Assembly (NCBI RefSeq): GCF_001189295.1 | Contig: NZ_CP012159.1 | Coordinates: 3,140,973 to 3,204,972, forward strand | Reading direction: 5' to 3' | Source: Chondromyces crocatus | Lineage (GTDB): Bacteria > Myxococcota_A > Polyangia > Polyangiales > Polyangiaceae | Length of the DNA stretch: 64,000 nt | Part shown: piece after piece, positions 44,678-52,507 of the stretch | Position numbering within the stretch: the stretch's first letter is position 1 | Layout: every line of letters starts with the position of its first letter | The notes under the pieces: model-generated | What the model saw: the letters and a program-made list of their open reading frames with translations, nothing else | Databases searched by the model: none | What the model was told of the DNA's origin: nothing | Program-made: the position numbers and the translations under genes

Positions 44678-45841
44678 ATGGATGAAACATGGTGGGCGGG
44701 GCTCAAGGAACTTGATGATGCTCAGAAGGACATCATCGGACTTCCTCTGGATGCGAGCGTCCTGATGACAGGGCCACCAGGCTCTGGGAAGAGCAACCTG
44801 CTACTCCTACGCGCCAAAAGGTTGACCCTGAGCGGTTGCCATGATTATCAAGTAATAGTATTCACTCGTGCATTGCAGGACTTCCTCAGGTCTGGCGTTA
44901 ACCAGTATGGCGTCCCAACTGACCGAGTACAGACATCATGGGGATGGGCGCTTAAACTACTGAGAGAGTACGACGTTCAACCTAGGCTTGAGGGCGATTT
45001 TGATTCCCAGCGCCGTGCTCTGCTTCATGAAATCAAGGAACTCACCGCGCGGCGCAGGATTGCAAAACTGTTCAACACGATCCTGCTAGACGAAGCGCAG
45101 GATTATCTTCCTGAAGAGATTGAGATTTTTGGGAGTCTCGCAAAGCATCTATCCGTCGCTGCCGACTCAAGACAAAAGATCTACGGGGGAACAGAGTCGC
45201 TTCAGCTTATTCGCGGCGCTGTCGACCATGCCGTCGCACTAGAGCATCATTATAGAAATGGTATTGCCATCTGTAGAACTGCGGACGCGTTGGCGTCTGT
45301 TTACTCAGATCACCTGCCGCTTGTTGCCACATCCAACTACAATGAAACGTTGTTTCCTTCCAGCGTGAGCATACTTGAATGCAAGTCGCTCGAAGCACAG
45401 TGCACAGATGCGATCAGCCGGATACAGACTCAGCTGAGAGCGTACCCTCATGCAGTCGTTGGAGTGCTGTGTGCACTTCGCGCTGATGCTGATGCAGTTT
45501 TCGGGCACTTCAACAGCAGCCCATTGCGCGGTCAGATTTTCAAAGGAAGCGAAAAAGACACGCTATTCGGCGTCGGATCTAGGCGAGTCTACATAGGTAC
45601 GATCCATAGCGCAAAGGGACTTGAGTTTAGGGCAGTCCATCTGATGGCGGCTGAGAACATCGCAAAAATGGGAAGGCATAGCCGACACTTGGCCTACGTT
45701 GCGGTCACTCGGGCACGAACCAGTCTGAACGCGTATCACACGAAGCCAATGTCATCTTTTTTGCAAGCGGCGCTCGCTGAAGGCGGCCTCCCCATCGCTA
45801 TTGCACCCGTCGACGATTCCCTATTCGGAGGTACTCAGTGA
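44678..45841 (+). CDS. compact UvrD/REP-type SF1 helicase-like NTPase
   Basis: A 387-aa protein. Walker A 'MTGPPGSGKSNLLLLRA' (about residues 29-45), Walker B 'ILLDEAQDYLPEE' (Asp138-Glu139), 'LEHHYRNGIAICRTA' (motif IV-like), 'YIGTIHSAKGLEFRAVHLM' (motif V) and 'RHLAYVAVTRARTSL' (motif VI). All core motifs of UvrD-type helicases are present, but the protein is about half the usual size and lacks the 1B/2B insertions, so it may act as a nucleic-acid- or NTP-dependent switch rather than a processive helicase. It follows the caspase gene by 15 bp and overlaps the next gene by GTGA. Confidence 0.85.
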   Translation: MDETWWAGLKELDDAQKDIIGLPLDASVLMTGPPGSGKSNLLLLRAKRLTLSGCHDYQVIVFTRALQDFLRSGVNQYGVPTDRVQTSWGWALKLLREYDVQPRLEGDFDSQRRALLHEIKELTARRRIAKLFNTILLDEAQDYLPEEIEIFGSLAKHLSVAADSRQKIYGGTESLQLIRGAVDHAVALEHHYRNGIAICRTADALASVYSDHLPLVATSNYNETLFPSSVSILECKSLEAQCTDAISRIQTQLRAYPHAVVGVLCALRADADAVFGHFNSSPLRGQIFKGSEKDTLFGVGSRRVYIGTIHSAKGLEFRAVHLMAAENIAKMGRHSRHLAYVAVTRARTSLNAYHTKPMSSFLQAALAEGGLPIAIAPVDDSLFGGTQ

Positions 45842-47295
45842 TCTGGGCTAGAACAGGTGCATGGCGGTCGTTGATCGATGTTCTTCAAACGACCGCGGAG
45901 GCTCTCTACGCCAGTCTTGCGAGGACTGAGCTTTCCGAGCTCCGCGCTCCCCAAAGGCAAGAGATCACGATGCTTTGGTCCAGTCCACCACAACGCGAAC
46001 GTTTGCCGTACGTCATACTTATCGATGAGTTGGACGTGCTCGAATTCTTGGCGTGGTCTGCCACTTATCTCGACGAGTACCTGCCACTTACCGGACTCAC
46101 TCGGGTGATCACACCTAGTCAACTCGAGATGCTGGCTGTTTCCAGTGACTCTTTCGATTTGTCAAAAAAGGAAGATGCATGGGTTGGGGGGATTCTTGGC
46201 GAGACACTGTGCGGCGCAGGCCCGGAAGGTGTCAGAGCTGTCAGTCTGCGTGCTTGCATGGACACTTGCTTGTTCGCTGTAGGGCGAGCTCATTGCCTAG
46301 GCTACTTCTCTCATCCGATGAACAAGGCGGACTTGCTCAGCGAGCGAGTCAATGTCGTATCGACTCGATGGCAACAGCTGCAAAAGGTAGGGAGCACCCA
46401 CCAGAGAGCTGGTGGTTCCTCAGTTGAGTCCGTTGCACGAATTCTAGTTGCACTATCCTATCCTCAAGTCAGCCTCGAAGCCTCAAAGCCGGACGAACGA
46501 GTCGTGCTCGATGCGTGCCGTGAAGTGCTTCGTGACAAAGGAATACGCACTTCAACTTTCCACAAGTTGCTGCATAGTGCAGGCGTACCAGGGTCATTGG
46601 ACGTTCGTCCATTTATGGCAGCAACGACCAGAGAGGAGAAATTCACTCTTTATGAAGTAATTATGGCCTCACTGCGTGAATTTGGTTCCTCAGGTGACCT
46701 AGTCGCATCGTTTCTGGCTGGCTATTTGTTGAGCCGTGTTGCTCCAGGTAGCTTGGAGCACGTCGAGGCGATACACGCATATCCAGCGATGATGCCCGGT
46801 GCTCTAGTGTTTTATGGTGTTTGCGCTGGCCTTGATAACGAGCTGGCGTTGCAGAGCCGCATGGGCTCACTAGGCCGTCGGGTAATGAGAGAGCTGACTT
46901 TCGAAGAGATCCTCTTCCAGCGCCCTAGATGCGACTTGGCGTTCGAGGAACTCATTGTTTTGCTCAACGCACCGAAGCCTTGGAAGATCCTTCAAGGTGC
47001 CAACCCCGGTGTTCTAACGGTGGAGATGGCTCCCGGGATCGTTACCACCATCGAATGGCCGGCGATGGGGTTCGGCTCAGAACAGAGCAACCGCGGCAGA
47101 GACGGGGGCCGCAGGCAGGCTCACCAAACCGAATATCCTCAACTCAAGTTGTTCGGACATGATCAGAACGATCACGATGAGCGCTCTCTTGAACAAATCG
47201 CAATGCAACTGCACGCAATCGCAGACGAGCTTGAGCTGCAGGGAGAACGCAATAGTGGACGCAAGAATAGGAAAGGCGTTCTGCGGAAAAGATAA
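45838..47295 (+). CDS. unknown 485-aa protein of the caspase-helicase operon
   Basis: The start is GTG 45838, overlapping the helicase stop (GTGA). The N-terminal 130 residues look globular ('LPYVILIDELDVLEFLAWSA' is notable but has no Walker A partner). The middle (about 190-400) is helical. The C-terminus is charged and low-complexity, ending RKNRKGVLRKR. No family is recognised. Strict coupling to the helicase suggests a permanent subunit, perhaps the invader sensor. It ends 21 bp before the convergent phage genes. Confidence 0.7.
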   Translation: MIWARTGAWRSLIDVLQTTAEALYASLARTELSELRAPQRQEITMLWSSPPQRERLPYVILIDELDVLEFLAWSATYLDEYLPLTGLTRVITPSQLEMLAVSSDSFDLSKKEDAWVGGILGETLCGAGPEGVRAVSLRACMDTCLFAVGRAHCLGYFSHPMNKADLLSERVNVVSTRWQQLQKVGSTHQRAGGSSVESVARILVALSYPQVSLEASKPDERVVLDACREVLRDKGIRTSTFHKLLHSAGVPGSLDVRPFMAATTREEKFTLYEVIMASLREFGSSGDLVASFLAGYLLSRVAPGSLEHVEAIHAYPAMMPGALVFYGVCAGLDNELALQSRMGSLGRRVMRELTFEEILFQRPRCDLAFEELIVLLNAPKPWKILQGANPGVLTVEMAPGIVTTIEWPAMGFGSEQSNRGRDGGRRQAHQTEYPQLKLFGHDQNDHDERSLEQIAMQLHAIADELELQGERNSGRKNRKGVLRKR

Positions 47296-47316
47296 CAATA
47301 CTCCGCTCAGGGCCAT

Positions 47317-47763
47317 CTAAAGGATCAGCCAGCTGAGTGCATCACTCATGAACTCTGCTCGGCCGTGCGCGGCGAGTGTATGGATGCTTATTTGCCCGCC
47401 CACCGCCTGCCCCGGGGGAGCAGCGATAGTGATATCGCCATCGCCGCCGTTGACTTTTTTCACTACCACCGTAGCGAGCGCGTTTGGTGCTGCTGGGGGG
47501 AGCGTGATCACTATGGCCCTGTGCCCGTCCACGCGCACCAGCTCTCCCGGCGAGGCGGTGTAGTCCGAGGTCACGATCGGGCTGATCTTCCTCAGCCCTG
47601 AGCCACCCAGCACGACATCGATCCGGTTCTCCGCCGGGTTGTCCGTCACCGTAGCGCCCACGAAGTTGATCGCGGGTCGCTCTGGCATCTCCACACCACC
47701 TGCCAAGATCCGGCGTACCCCGAAGAACAGCGCATCGATCCAGTTGAGCTTCGGCATGATCAC
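47317..47763 (-). CDS. phage tail-end protein (fibre-associated)
   Basis: A 148-aa protein. 'PAINFVGATVTDNPAENRID' and 'VITLPPAAPNALATVVVKKV', then 'ITIAAPPGQAVGG', match small proteins at the distal end of contractile tails or tail fibres ('...DNPAENRIDV...' recurs in phage fibre proteins). Its start overlaps the stop of the gene upstream. It is the last gene of the late module, convergent with the conflict operon. Confidence 0.65.
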   Translation of the reverse strand: MIMPKLNWIDALFFGVRRILAGGVEMPERPAINFVGATVTDNPAENRIDVVLGGSGLRKISPIVTSDYTASPGELVRVDGHRAIVITLPPAAPNALATVVVKKVNGGDGDITIAAPPGQAVGGQISIHTLAAHGRAEFMSDALSWLIL

Positions 47764-48326
47764 TCCCTGTGCTTGAGGACGCGGAGCGCGATAGAGCCCA
47801 CGATCATGAGGACTGCGGTTGCGGAGGCTTGGGTTCTTCCCTCGACCACGACCCTGACATTGCCGTCTGACTGGAGGGGGTGCTCTGCGATGAGGGAGGC
47901 CCCAGCAGCGTAGGTCGAACTACCCGTGGCCCCCATGATCATGATGGTGCCCTCCGGGTAGAAGGTGGTGGGGTTCGGGGTGTCGTAGCGCTCGATGACG
48001 GCAACGCGGAGGTTTCCCCAGTTGCCGGTGGTGCCGACGTACTCAAGGTTGGCGACGAGATCGATGGAGAGCCGGTCGCCGGCCTTGCTGCCGGTGAGGG
48101 TGCGCGCGATGTTGCTCTGCGTGAAGTTCGTCCCGTTGAAGGTGGCGAGGGCGAGCGGGTTGTAGAAGCTGCGCACATAGTGGGTCGCGGCGGAGCGGTT
48201 CTTGAGCCAGACGGTGCGGTCGGCGAGTGCCTCGAGTGAGACATTGGTGCTGCTCGCATCGCGTCCGGTGTTGTCAGCGAGGAGTTCTAGGGAGCTCGGG
48301 AAGGTGTCCTGTCCGGCGTAGTCCAC
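47760..48326 (-). CDS. phage tail/fibre protein of unknown role
   Basis: A 188-aa beta-rich protein ('DTFPSSLELLADNTGRDASS', 'TVWLKNRSAATHYVRSFYNP', 'GTIMIMGATGSSTYAAG'). It sits right after the gpI-type tail protein and overlaps the next gene by 4 bp, the place where tail-fibre or decoration genes lie in Mu- and P2-like phages. No enzyme motif. Confidence 0.6.
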   Translation of the reverse strand: MDYAGQDTFPSSLELLADNTGRDASSTNVSLEALADRTVWLKNRSAATHYVRSFYNPLALATFNGTNFTQSNIARTLTGSKAGDRLSIDLVANLEYVGTTGNWGNLRVAVIERYDTPNPTTFYPEGTIMIMGATGSSTYAAGASLIAEHPLQSDGNVRVVVEGRTQASATAVLMIVGSIALRVLKHRE

Positions 48327-48329
48327 GGA

Positions 48330-49151
48330 TCAGACCTCCCAGTAACGCGCGTCAGCGCGGCGTGAGCGCACCCTTCGGCCGGTCCCGTCGTCTTTGGACC
48401 AGCGGCCCCAGCGGCCATCGGGCATGCCCACCGAGCCAGGCGTAGATGCGGGGTTAAAGCTGGCTGGGTCGTAGGCGAAGATGAGTGTGACGCAGCGCGC
48501 GTGCGCGGCTTTCCACTGACGGACCAGGGCTCGAATGGTCTCGGCGTTGCTGAGGGAGACGTCCTGTCCGAAGATCTTCCCTGCGCCCCAGAAGGAGGCT
48601 CCATCTCCCCAGGCGCCATCCGGTTCGAAGTGGGGCGGGTAAACGATGACCCAGAAGTCAGCCCAGCACCCGGCGTGCTCGGGATGGGTGAGCGAGTCCC
48701 AGTCCCAGTTGTTCGGTATGGCGAGGCGCCACGTGAGCGCTCCCGAGGGGTCCAGGGTCCACCAGAAGCCCGAGCGGGTGACGATGCGGATCCGAGGATG
48801 GTCTGGAGCCAAGAAGGCCTGCAGGGCCTTGGCGAGGGCATAGGCGTTGCCGGCAGCGCGCCAGAGCTCGAGCCAGTCGAGCAAGCGCGCTGCATAGGCT
48901 GCGTTGGTCTCGTGCGGCCCCCGGATGATGCGGCGGTCCCGGCCGATGTAGGGAAGCGCGGTTGGCGTGCCGATACCTGGCAGCCGAGCCTGCATGCCCT
49001 CCACGAGGAATTGCATGCCGGCGTCGAGCACGGCGGCGAGGCCGTACAGGAACCGGAAGCCGACAGTACGGCCCGAGGTGGGCCTGTCCGAGAGCCAGGG
49101 CGGCAAGTAGCTCCGGAGCGTCTCGCGGAAGCTGAGATGTTGGGGATTCAT
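48330..49151 (-). CDS. tail protein I / gp48-like baseplate protein
   Basis: A 273-aa protein with the early pattern 'LRSYLPPWLSDRP', 'FRFLYGLAAVLDAGMQFLVE' and 'ETNAAYAARLLDWLELWRAA', seen in P2 gpI / Mu gp48-type proteins that join baseplate to fibre. The second half has Trp-rich beta segments ('NNWDWDSLTHPEHAGCWADF'). Its start overlaps the baseplate J gene by 4 bp (ATGA). Confidence 0.8.
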   Translation of the reverse strand: MNPQHLSFRETLRSYLPPWLSDRPTSGRTVGFRFLYGLAAVLDAGMQFLVEGMQARLPGIGTPTALPYIGRDRRIIRGPHETNAAYAARLLDWLELWRAAGNAYALAKALQAFLAPDHPRIRIVTRSGFWWTLDPSGALTWRLAIPNNWDWDSLTHPEHAGCWADFWVIVYPPHFEPDGAWGDGASFWGAGKIFGQDVSLSNAETIRALVRQWKAAHARCVTLIFAYDPASFNPASTPGSVGMPDGRWGRWSKDDGTGRRVRSRRADARYWEV

Positions 49152-50323
49152 GCTGCGGCTCCCACGACCTGATGGACATTGACGGTGAGGCTCGCGAGGG
49201 TGGCCACTTCAGGGATGACCATGGGGATGTCCAGCTCGGGCGAGAGCCTTGCCTCGATGACGTAGGGGGAGGCGGCCTCGATCTGGCCGATCAGCGCCCT
49301 CCAAAGCAGCCTCCCAGAAGCAGGGGGAATGACGAACCCGCCGATCGGTATCGTGGGGAGGTAGATGTTGAGCTTCTGCTGGATGAGGCCCTGGACGTCG
49401 GCGTCACTCAGGGATGCGGATGCGTCGATCCAGACGTCCACCGTGAGGGAGAGCGGCTTGGGGATGGCGCTCTCGACGAACGCAGTCACCCCCTTGGGGA
49501 CCGCCTTCCGGTAGATGTCGTGAGCTACGATGCCGAGGTCGGTCGCGGGATCATTCGCGACGCCTTGCACAGGGCCACTCGGGGTGGCGACGTAAGCGTA
49601 GACACTCCCGTCGCCAAGGGCCGGGGGGATGTAGACCCGGTTGATGCCGATGGGGGTCTTGTCGGGCCGGCGTGCGCTCTTGGCGACGTAGAGGTAGGCA
49701 GCCTCCGGGCCATTGGGGGAGAGGGCGCCGAGGGAGTCCCGGCAGCGCTGGCGTAGGGCCGGATCGCTTTCGGCATCGAAGCCGATGAGGGCGGCAGGGT
49801 TGGAGCAGCTCAGACCGAGGAACTTGGTCTCGAAGGCGTTGATCTGTCCGGGCCCCGCCGTGCTTGTCGAACCGGCTTCGGTCGCGCGGAGGTCGACCTG
49901 CTTGCCCGTCTCGAGGGGGCCGACAGTGAACGCGACGGCGTTCGTGTAGGTCTTCTTCGTAGCCGGGTTGAGGAAGATGACCTCGCCCGAGTCGAAGGTG
50001 TAGGAGCCACCACCCGCGTTGTCGATGACGACCACACCCGAGGCGAAGGTCGCCTCAAGGCGATCGACATTGTAGACGTGCTTGGCGAGGAGGGTGAGCC
50101 AGATGCCTTCGGCGAGGTCGAGGAAGCCCGCGCGAATGGCGAGCACCATGACCTCGGTGTAGCCGGCGAAGAGGGCGGCCACGATCGCGATGATGGTGCG
50201 TGCGACCGAGCCCTCCTGCCAGGCGGTGACGGGCAGGCCTACGGCCTTGAGGATGCTGTAGATGCTGGCTTTGACCTCATCTCGGGAAAGGGGACGAATG
50301 AGTTGATCGAGAGGGATGTTCAT
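49148..50323 (-). CDS. baseplate J / gp47-like protein
   Basis: A 391-aa wedge protein of the contractile baseplate. Helical N-terminus ('LIRPLSRDEVKASIYSILKA', 'GSVARTIIAIVAALFAGYTE'), then the beta-rich J domain with 'ESDPALRQRCRDSLGALSPN' and 'AYLYVAKSA', and 'INRVYIPPALGDGSVYAYVA'. Length and order match the baseplate J family. It overlaps the gp46-like gene by 4 bp. Confidence 0.93.
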   Translation of the reverse strand: MNIPLDQLIRPLSRDEVKASIYSILKAVGLPVTAWQEGSVARTIIAIVAALFAGYTEVMVLAIRAGFLDLAEGIWLTLLAKHVYNVDRLEATFASGVVVIDNAGGGSYTFDSGEVIFLNPATKKTYTNAVAFTVGPLETGKQVDLRATEAGSTSTAGPGQINAFETKFLGLSCSNPAALIGFDAESDPALRQRCRDSLGALSPNGPEAAYLYVAKSARRPDKTPIGINRVYIPPALGDGSVYAYVATPSGPVQGVANDPATDLGIVAHDIYRKAVPKGVTAFVESAIPKPLSLTVDVWIDASASLSDADVQGLIQQKLNIYLPTIPIGGFVIPPASGRLLWRALIGQIEAASPYVIEARLSPELDIPMVIPEVATLASLTVNVHQVVGAAA

Positions 50324-50787
50324 CGGGCGTGTACCTCGGCGAGGAGCACGGCGGCGGCGCTCACGTGCAGGGTCATGAGGAAGGGCCCCTCGGCCGTGAC
50401 GCAGCGGATCGAGAGGCGGAAAGCGTCAGAGGTGAAGTCGAGGATCTGGACGGTGGCGCTTTGAATGCGCTCCTCCTTGAGGACCTCGGCGCGAACCAGG
50501 CCCGGGAGCGCGGCCTGCTCGGCGGGGCTCATGCCCTTGTGGAGGAGGGACCGCAGATCGAAGCCGTAGTCCGGCGCATCGAGCACCATGCCCCGGGGTG
50601 TTGATAGGCGGCGATAGATGGCCTGGGCGACGACCTGGAGGCCGGTGACAGTACCCATGAGAGGGTCGAGGTCCTCCGCGCAGTCGAGGTCCACGCCGAA
50701 GCCTTGGGGAGGCTTGGGGGGCGGGTTGGGCGGCTCTCCATGGGAGGTGACCACCCGCACGAGGACAGCGGAGAGGAGCGAGGTCAC
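50320..50787 (-). CDS. gp46 / GPW-gp25-like baseplate wedge protein
   Basis: A 155-aa protein. 'AIYRRLSTPRGMVLDAPDYG' followed by 'FDLRSLLHKGMSP' is the gp25-type pattern (linear start of the baseplate wedge), then 'LVRAEVLKEERIQSATVQI'. It lies between hub/spike and baseplate J genes as in Mu, overlapping both by 4 bp. Confidence 0.85.
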   Translation of the reverse strand: MTSLLSAVLVRVVTSHGEPPNPPPKPPQGFGVDLDCAEDLDPLMGTVTGLQVVAQAIYRRLSTPRGMVLDAPDYGFDLRSLLHKGMSPAEQAALPGLVRAEVLKEERIQSATVQILDFTSDAFRLSIRCVTAEGPFLMTLHVSAAAVLLAEVHAR

Positions 50788-51986
50788 GCCTTCACCTTGG
50801 AGATGGCGGGGGGGACCTCGGCGGTGCCGGCGGTGAGCTGCACCAAGCCGGCGAGGAGGAGTTGCTGAGTCACCGGATCGCGGAGGGCGATGGTGTCACC
50901 GTGACGCACGACGGAGGCGGCGCCGGAGCCCAGCTCCACGGTGCTGGCCACCGCGCCGAGGCGGACGGCGTTGGTCGCGTCGAGGGCCAGCTCGACCGGA
51001 AGGAAGCCCGGCTCATCCTCGGCGCTGAAGTGGGTCACGATGGGCAAACGGGGGTCGCCCTCGACAAACTCCACCAGCACGATCGCGCCCGGAGTGAGTT
51101 CGGCGGAAAGGCCCGCCATCCCGGGGTGGATCGGGACCAGGAGAATGTCGGGCAGGCCGCTCCGCTTGCGCACGACCTGGAGATCGAGCCGGTGCTGGAC
51201 GTGGCGCACGACGCGGTAGCGGTAGCGGCCGAGGAAGGTGTACTCGGGCAGGGACTCTCGGACGAGGGCCCGAAGCGTGCGGAGGGTACGCTCCTCGGTC
51301 GAGGCCTCGCCGCTGCCTTCCCTGCACCAGGCGGTGATCCGGAGGGTGCCGCCGGTGAGCTCAAGTTCCACCTGTCGGACCACGAGCGGTGTCCGAAGCC
51401 TTGCGCGGAGGACAGAGCCAACCCCGATGGCGGAGGGATCGTCCGCAGCGAGCGTGGCGATCTTGCCCCGCGGATCGAAGTTCAAGAGGTCGTACGGTTC
51501 GGTGACCTCGCGAGGCTCCCGTGGGCCGACCTGGGTCACTCCGTCGAACCGCACCCACCAGGGAGTCGTGCCGAGGAGCTGCCGGAGGATGCGGGAGGCC
51601 GGCCCGGTTTGGAGCACAAAGTCGGCCACCATGCGGTCTTCGAGATCTGTGCGGATATCGATCGTCTCGCCGGCTGCTCGGGCAACCGCGAGGAGGACGG
51701 TGGAGCGTTTGACCTTGGCATCGTTGTGAAAGTGGAGCGGCCCGACATGCTTCATCCAGCCGCCCGTGCCGCCGACGATGCAGTAGCGGGAGGCCAGCTC
51801 GAAGCCACCGGAGAGGGCAGGCAGAACCGAGCCGCGGAGCTCCAGCCGGCCAAGGCGCACGACCACGGGGCCAAGGAGGGCTACCTCGTCATCGAGGTCG
51901 ATGTCAGCGAACCAGACGCCGGTGTACGGGAAGCGGACCTTGATGCCGGTGACCCGGAGGCCATTGATGGAGGCAAAGAGGGTCAT
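50784..51986 (-). CDS. baseplate hub-spike protein (gp44/gp45-like)
   Basis: A 400-aa protein. The N-terminal two thirds resemble the late-control/hub fold ('INGLRVTGIKVRFPYTGVWF', 'VARAAGETIDIRTDLEDRMV'). The C-terminal part has an OB-like segment 'ELTPGAIVLVEFVEGDPRLP' + 'IVTHFS', typical of the gpV/gp45 spike. So hub and spike seem fused in one protein. No lysozyme domain is seen. It overlaps the upstream gene by 4 bp. Confidence 0.82.
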   Translation of the reverse strand: MTLFASINGLRVTGIKVRFPYTGVWFADIDLDDEVALLGPVVVRLGRLELRGSVLPALSGGFELASRYCIVGGTGGWMKHVGPLHFHNDAKVKRSTVLLAVARAAGETIDIRTDLEDRMVADFVLQTGPASRILRQLLGTTPWWVRFDGVTQVGPREPREVTEPYDLLNFDPRGKIATLAADDPSAIGVGSVLRARLRTPLVVRQVELELTGGTLRITAWCREGSGEASTEERTLRTLRALVRESLPEYTFLGRYRYRVVRHVQHRLDLQVVRKRSGLPDILLVPIHPGMAGLSAELTPGAIVLVEFVEGDPRLPIVTHFSAEDEPGFLPVELALDATNAVRLGAVASTVELGSGAASVVRHGDTIALRDPVTQQLLLAGLVQLTAGTAEVPPAISKVKA

Positions 51987-52507
51987 CCCGCAAGCTCCTG
52001 AAACTGCTTGGTGAGCTTCTCGATGGTCTTGTCGAAAGCGTCCTCGGCGGTGGGCTTGGATTGAGAGCCGGTGGGCTTGCCGATGGCGGGAGTTGGGGCG
52101 CGGTGCTGCTTGAACTTCACCTCAACGAAGAACATCCCCGGCTCGCCCTGGACCTCGGTGAGCTGGGAACGGTCCTCGACCACGACCGAGGAGATCTCGA
52201 GGTCCTCGAGGATGGGGTGGTAGATATCGAGCGCCTTGGGGCGCGTGCCGCTCGGCGCCTTCTTGAGCAGAACCTTGAAGGCTGCCCATTGCTCGAAGTG
52301 CTCATCCTCCCAGAGGAAGACCTTGATGGCGAACTGGGCGAGGCCATCACCCGTGTAGACGATGGTGGCGCCCGAGAGCCCGTAACCCTGCCGCTCGTCC
52401 CACTTGCGCGGGGAGCTCGCCCCGGCGACCTCGGAGAGGCCTGGAGAGACCTGGCCGGCGAGAAACCAGACGTCGAACGCTTCGGGATTCCGGAGGGGGT
52501 TGAGCAT
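51983..52507 (-). CDS. phage tail protein (gp43-like position)
   Basis: A 174-aa protein. 'NPEAFDVWFLAGQVSPGLSE', 'YGLSGATIVYTGDGLAQFAI' and 'DIYHPILEDLEISSVVVEDR' give a beta-sandwich-like middle; the C-terminus is a charged helix. Position between tape measure and hub matches Mu gp43 or the tube-hub adaptor of other contractile tails. Start (ATG) overlaps the tape measure stop. Confidence 0.7.
   Translation of the reverse strand: MLNPLRNPEAFDVWFLAGQVSPGLSEVAGASSPRKWDERQGYGLSGATIVYTGDGLAQFAIKVFLWEDEHFEQWAAFKVLLKKAPSGTRPKALDIYHPILEDLEISSVVVEDRSQLTEVQGEPGMFFVEVKFKQHRAPTPAIGKPTGSQSKPTAEDAFDKTIEKLTKQFQELAG

Noticed and set aside
45838..47295. Walker-type ATPase assignment for the 485-aa protein
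   Set aside because: 'VILIDELDVLEF' looks like a Walker B strand, but no P-loop is present in the protein.
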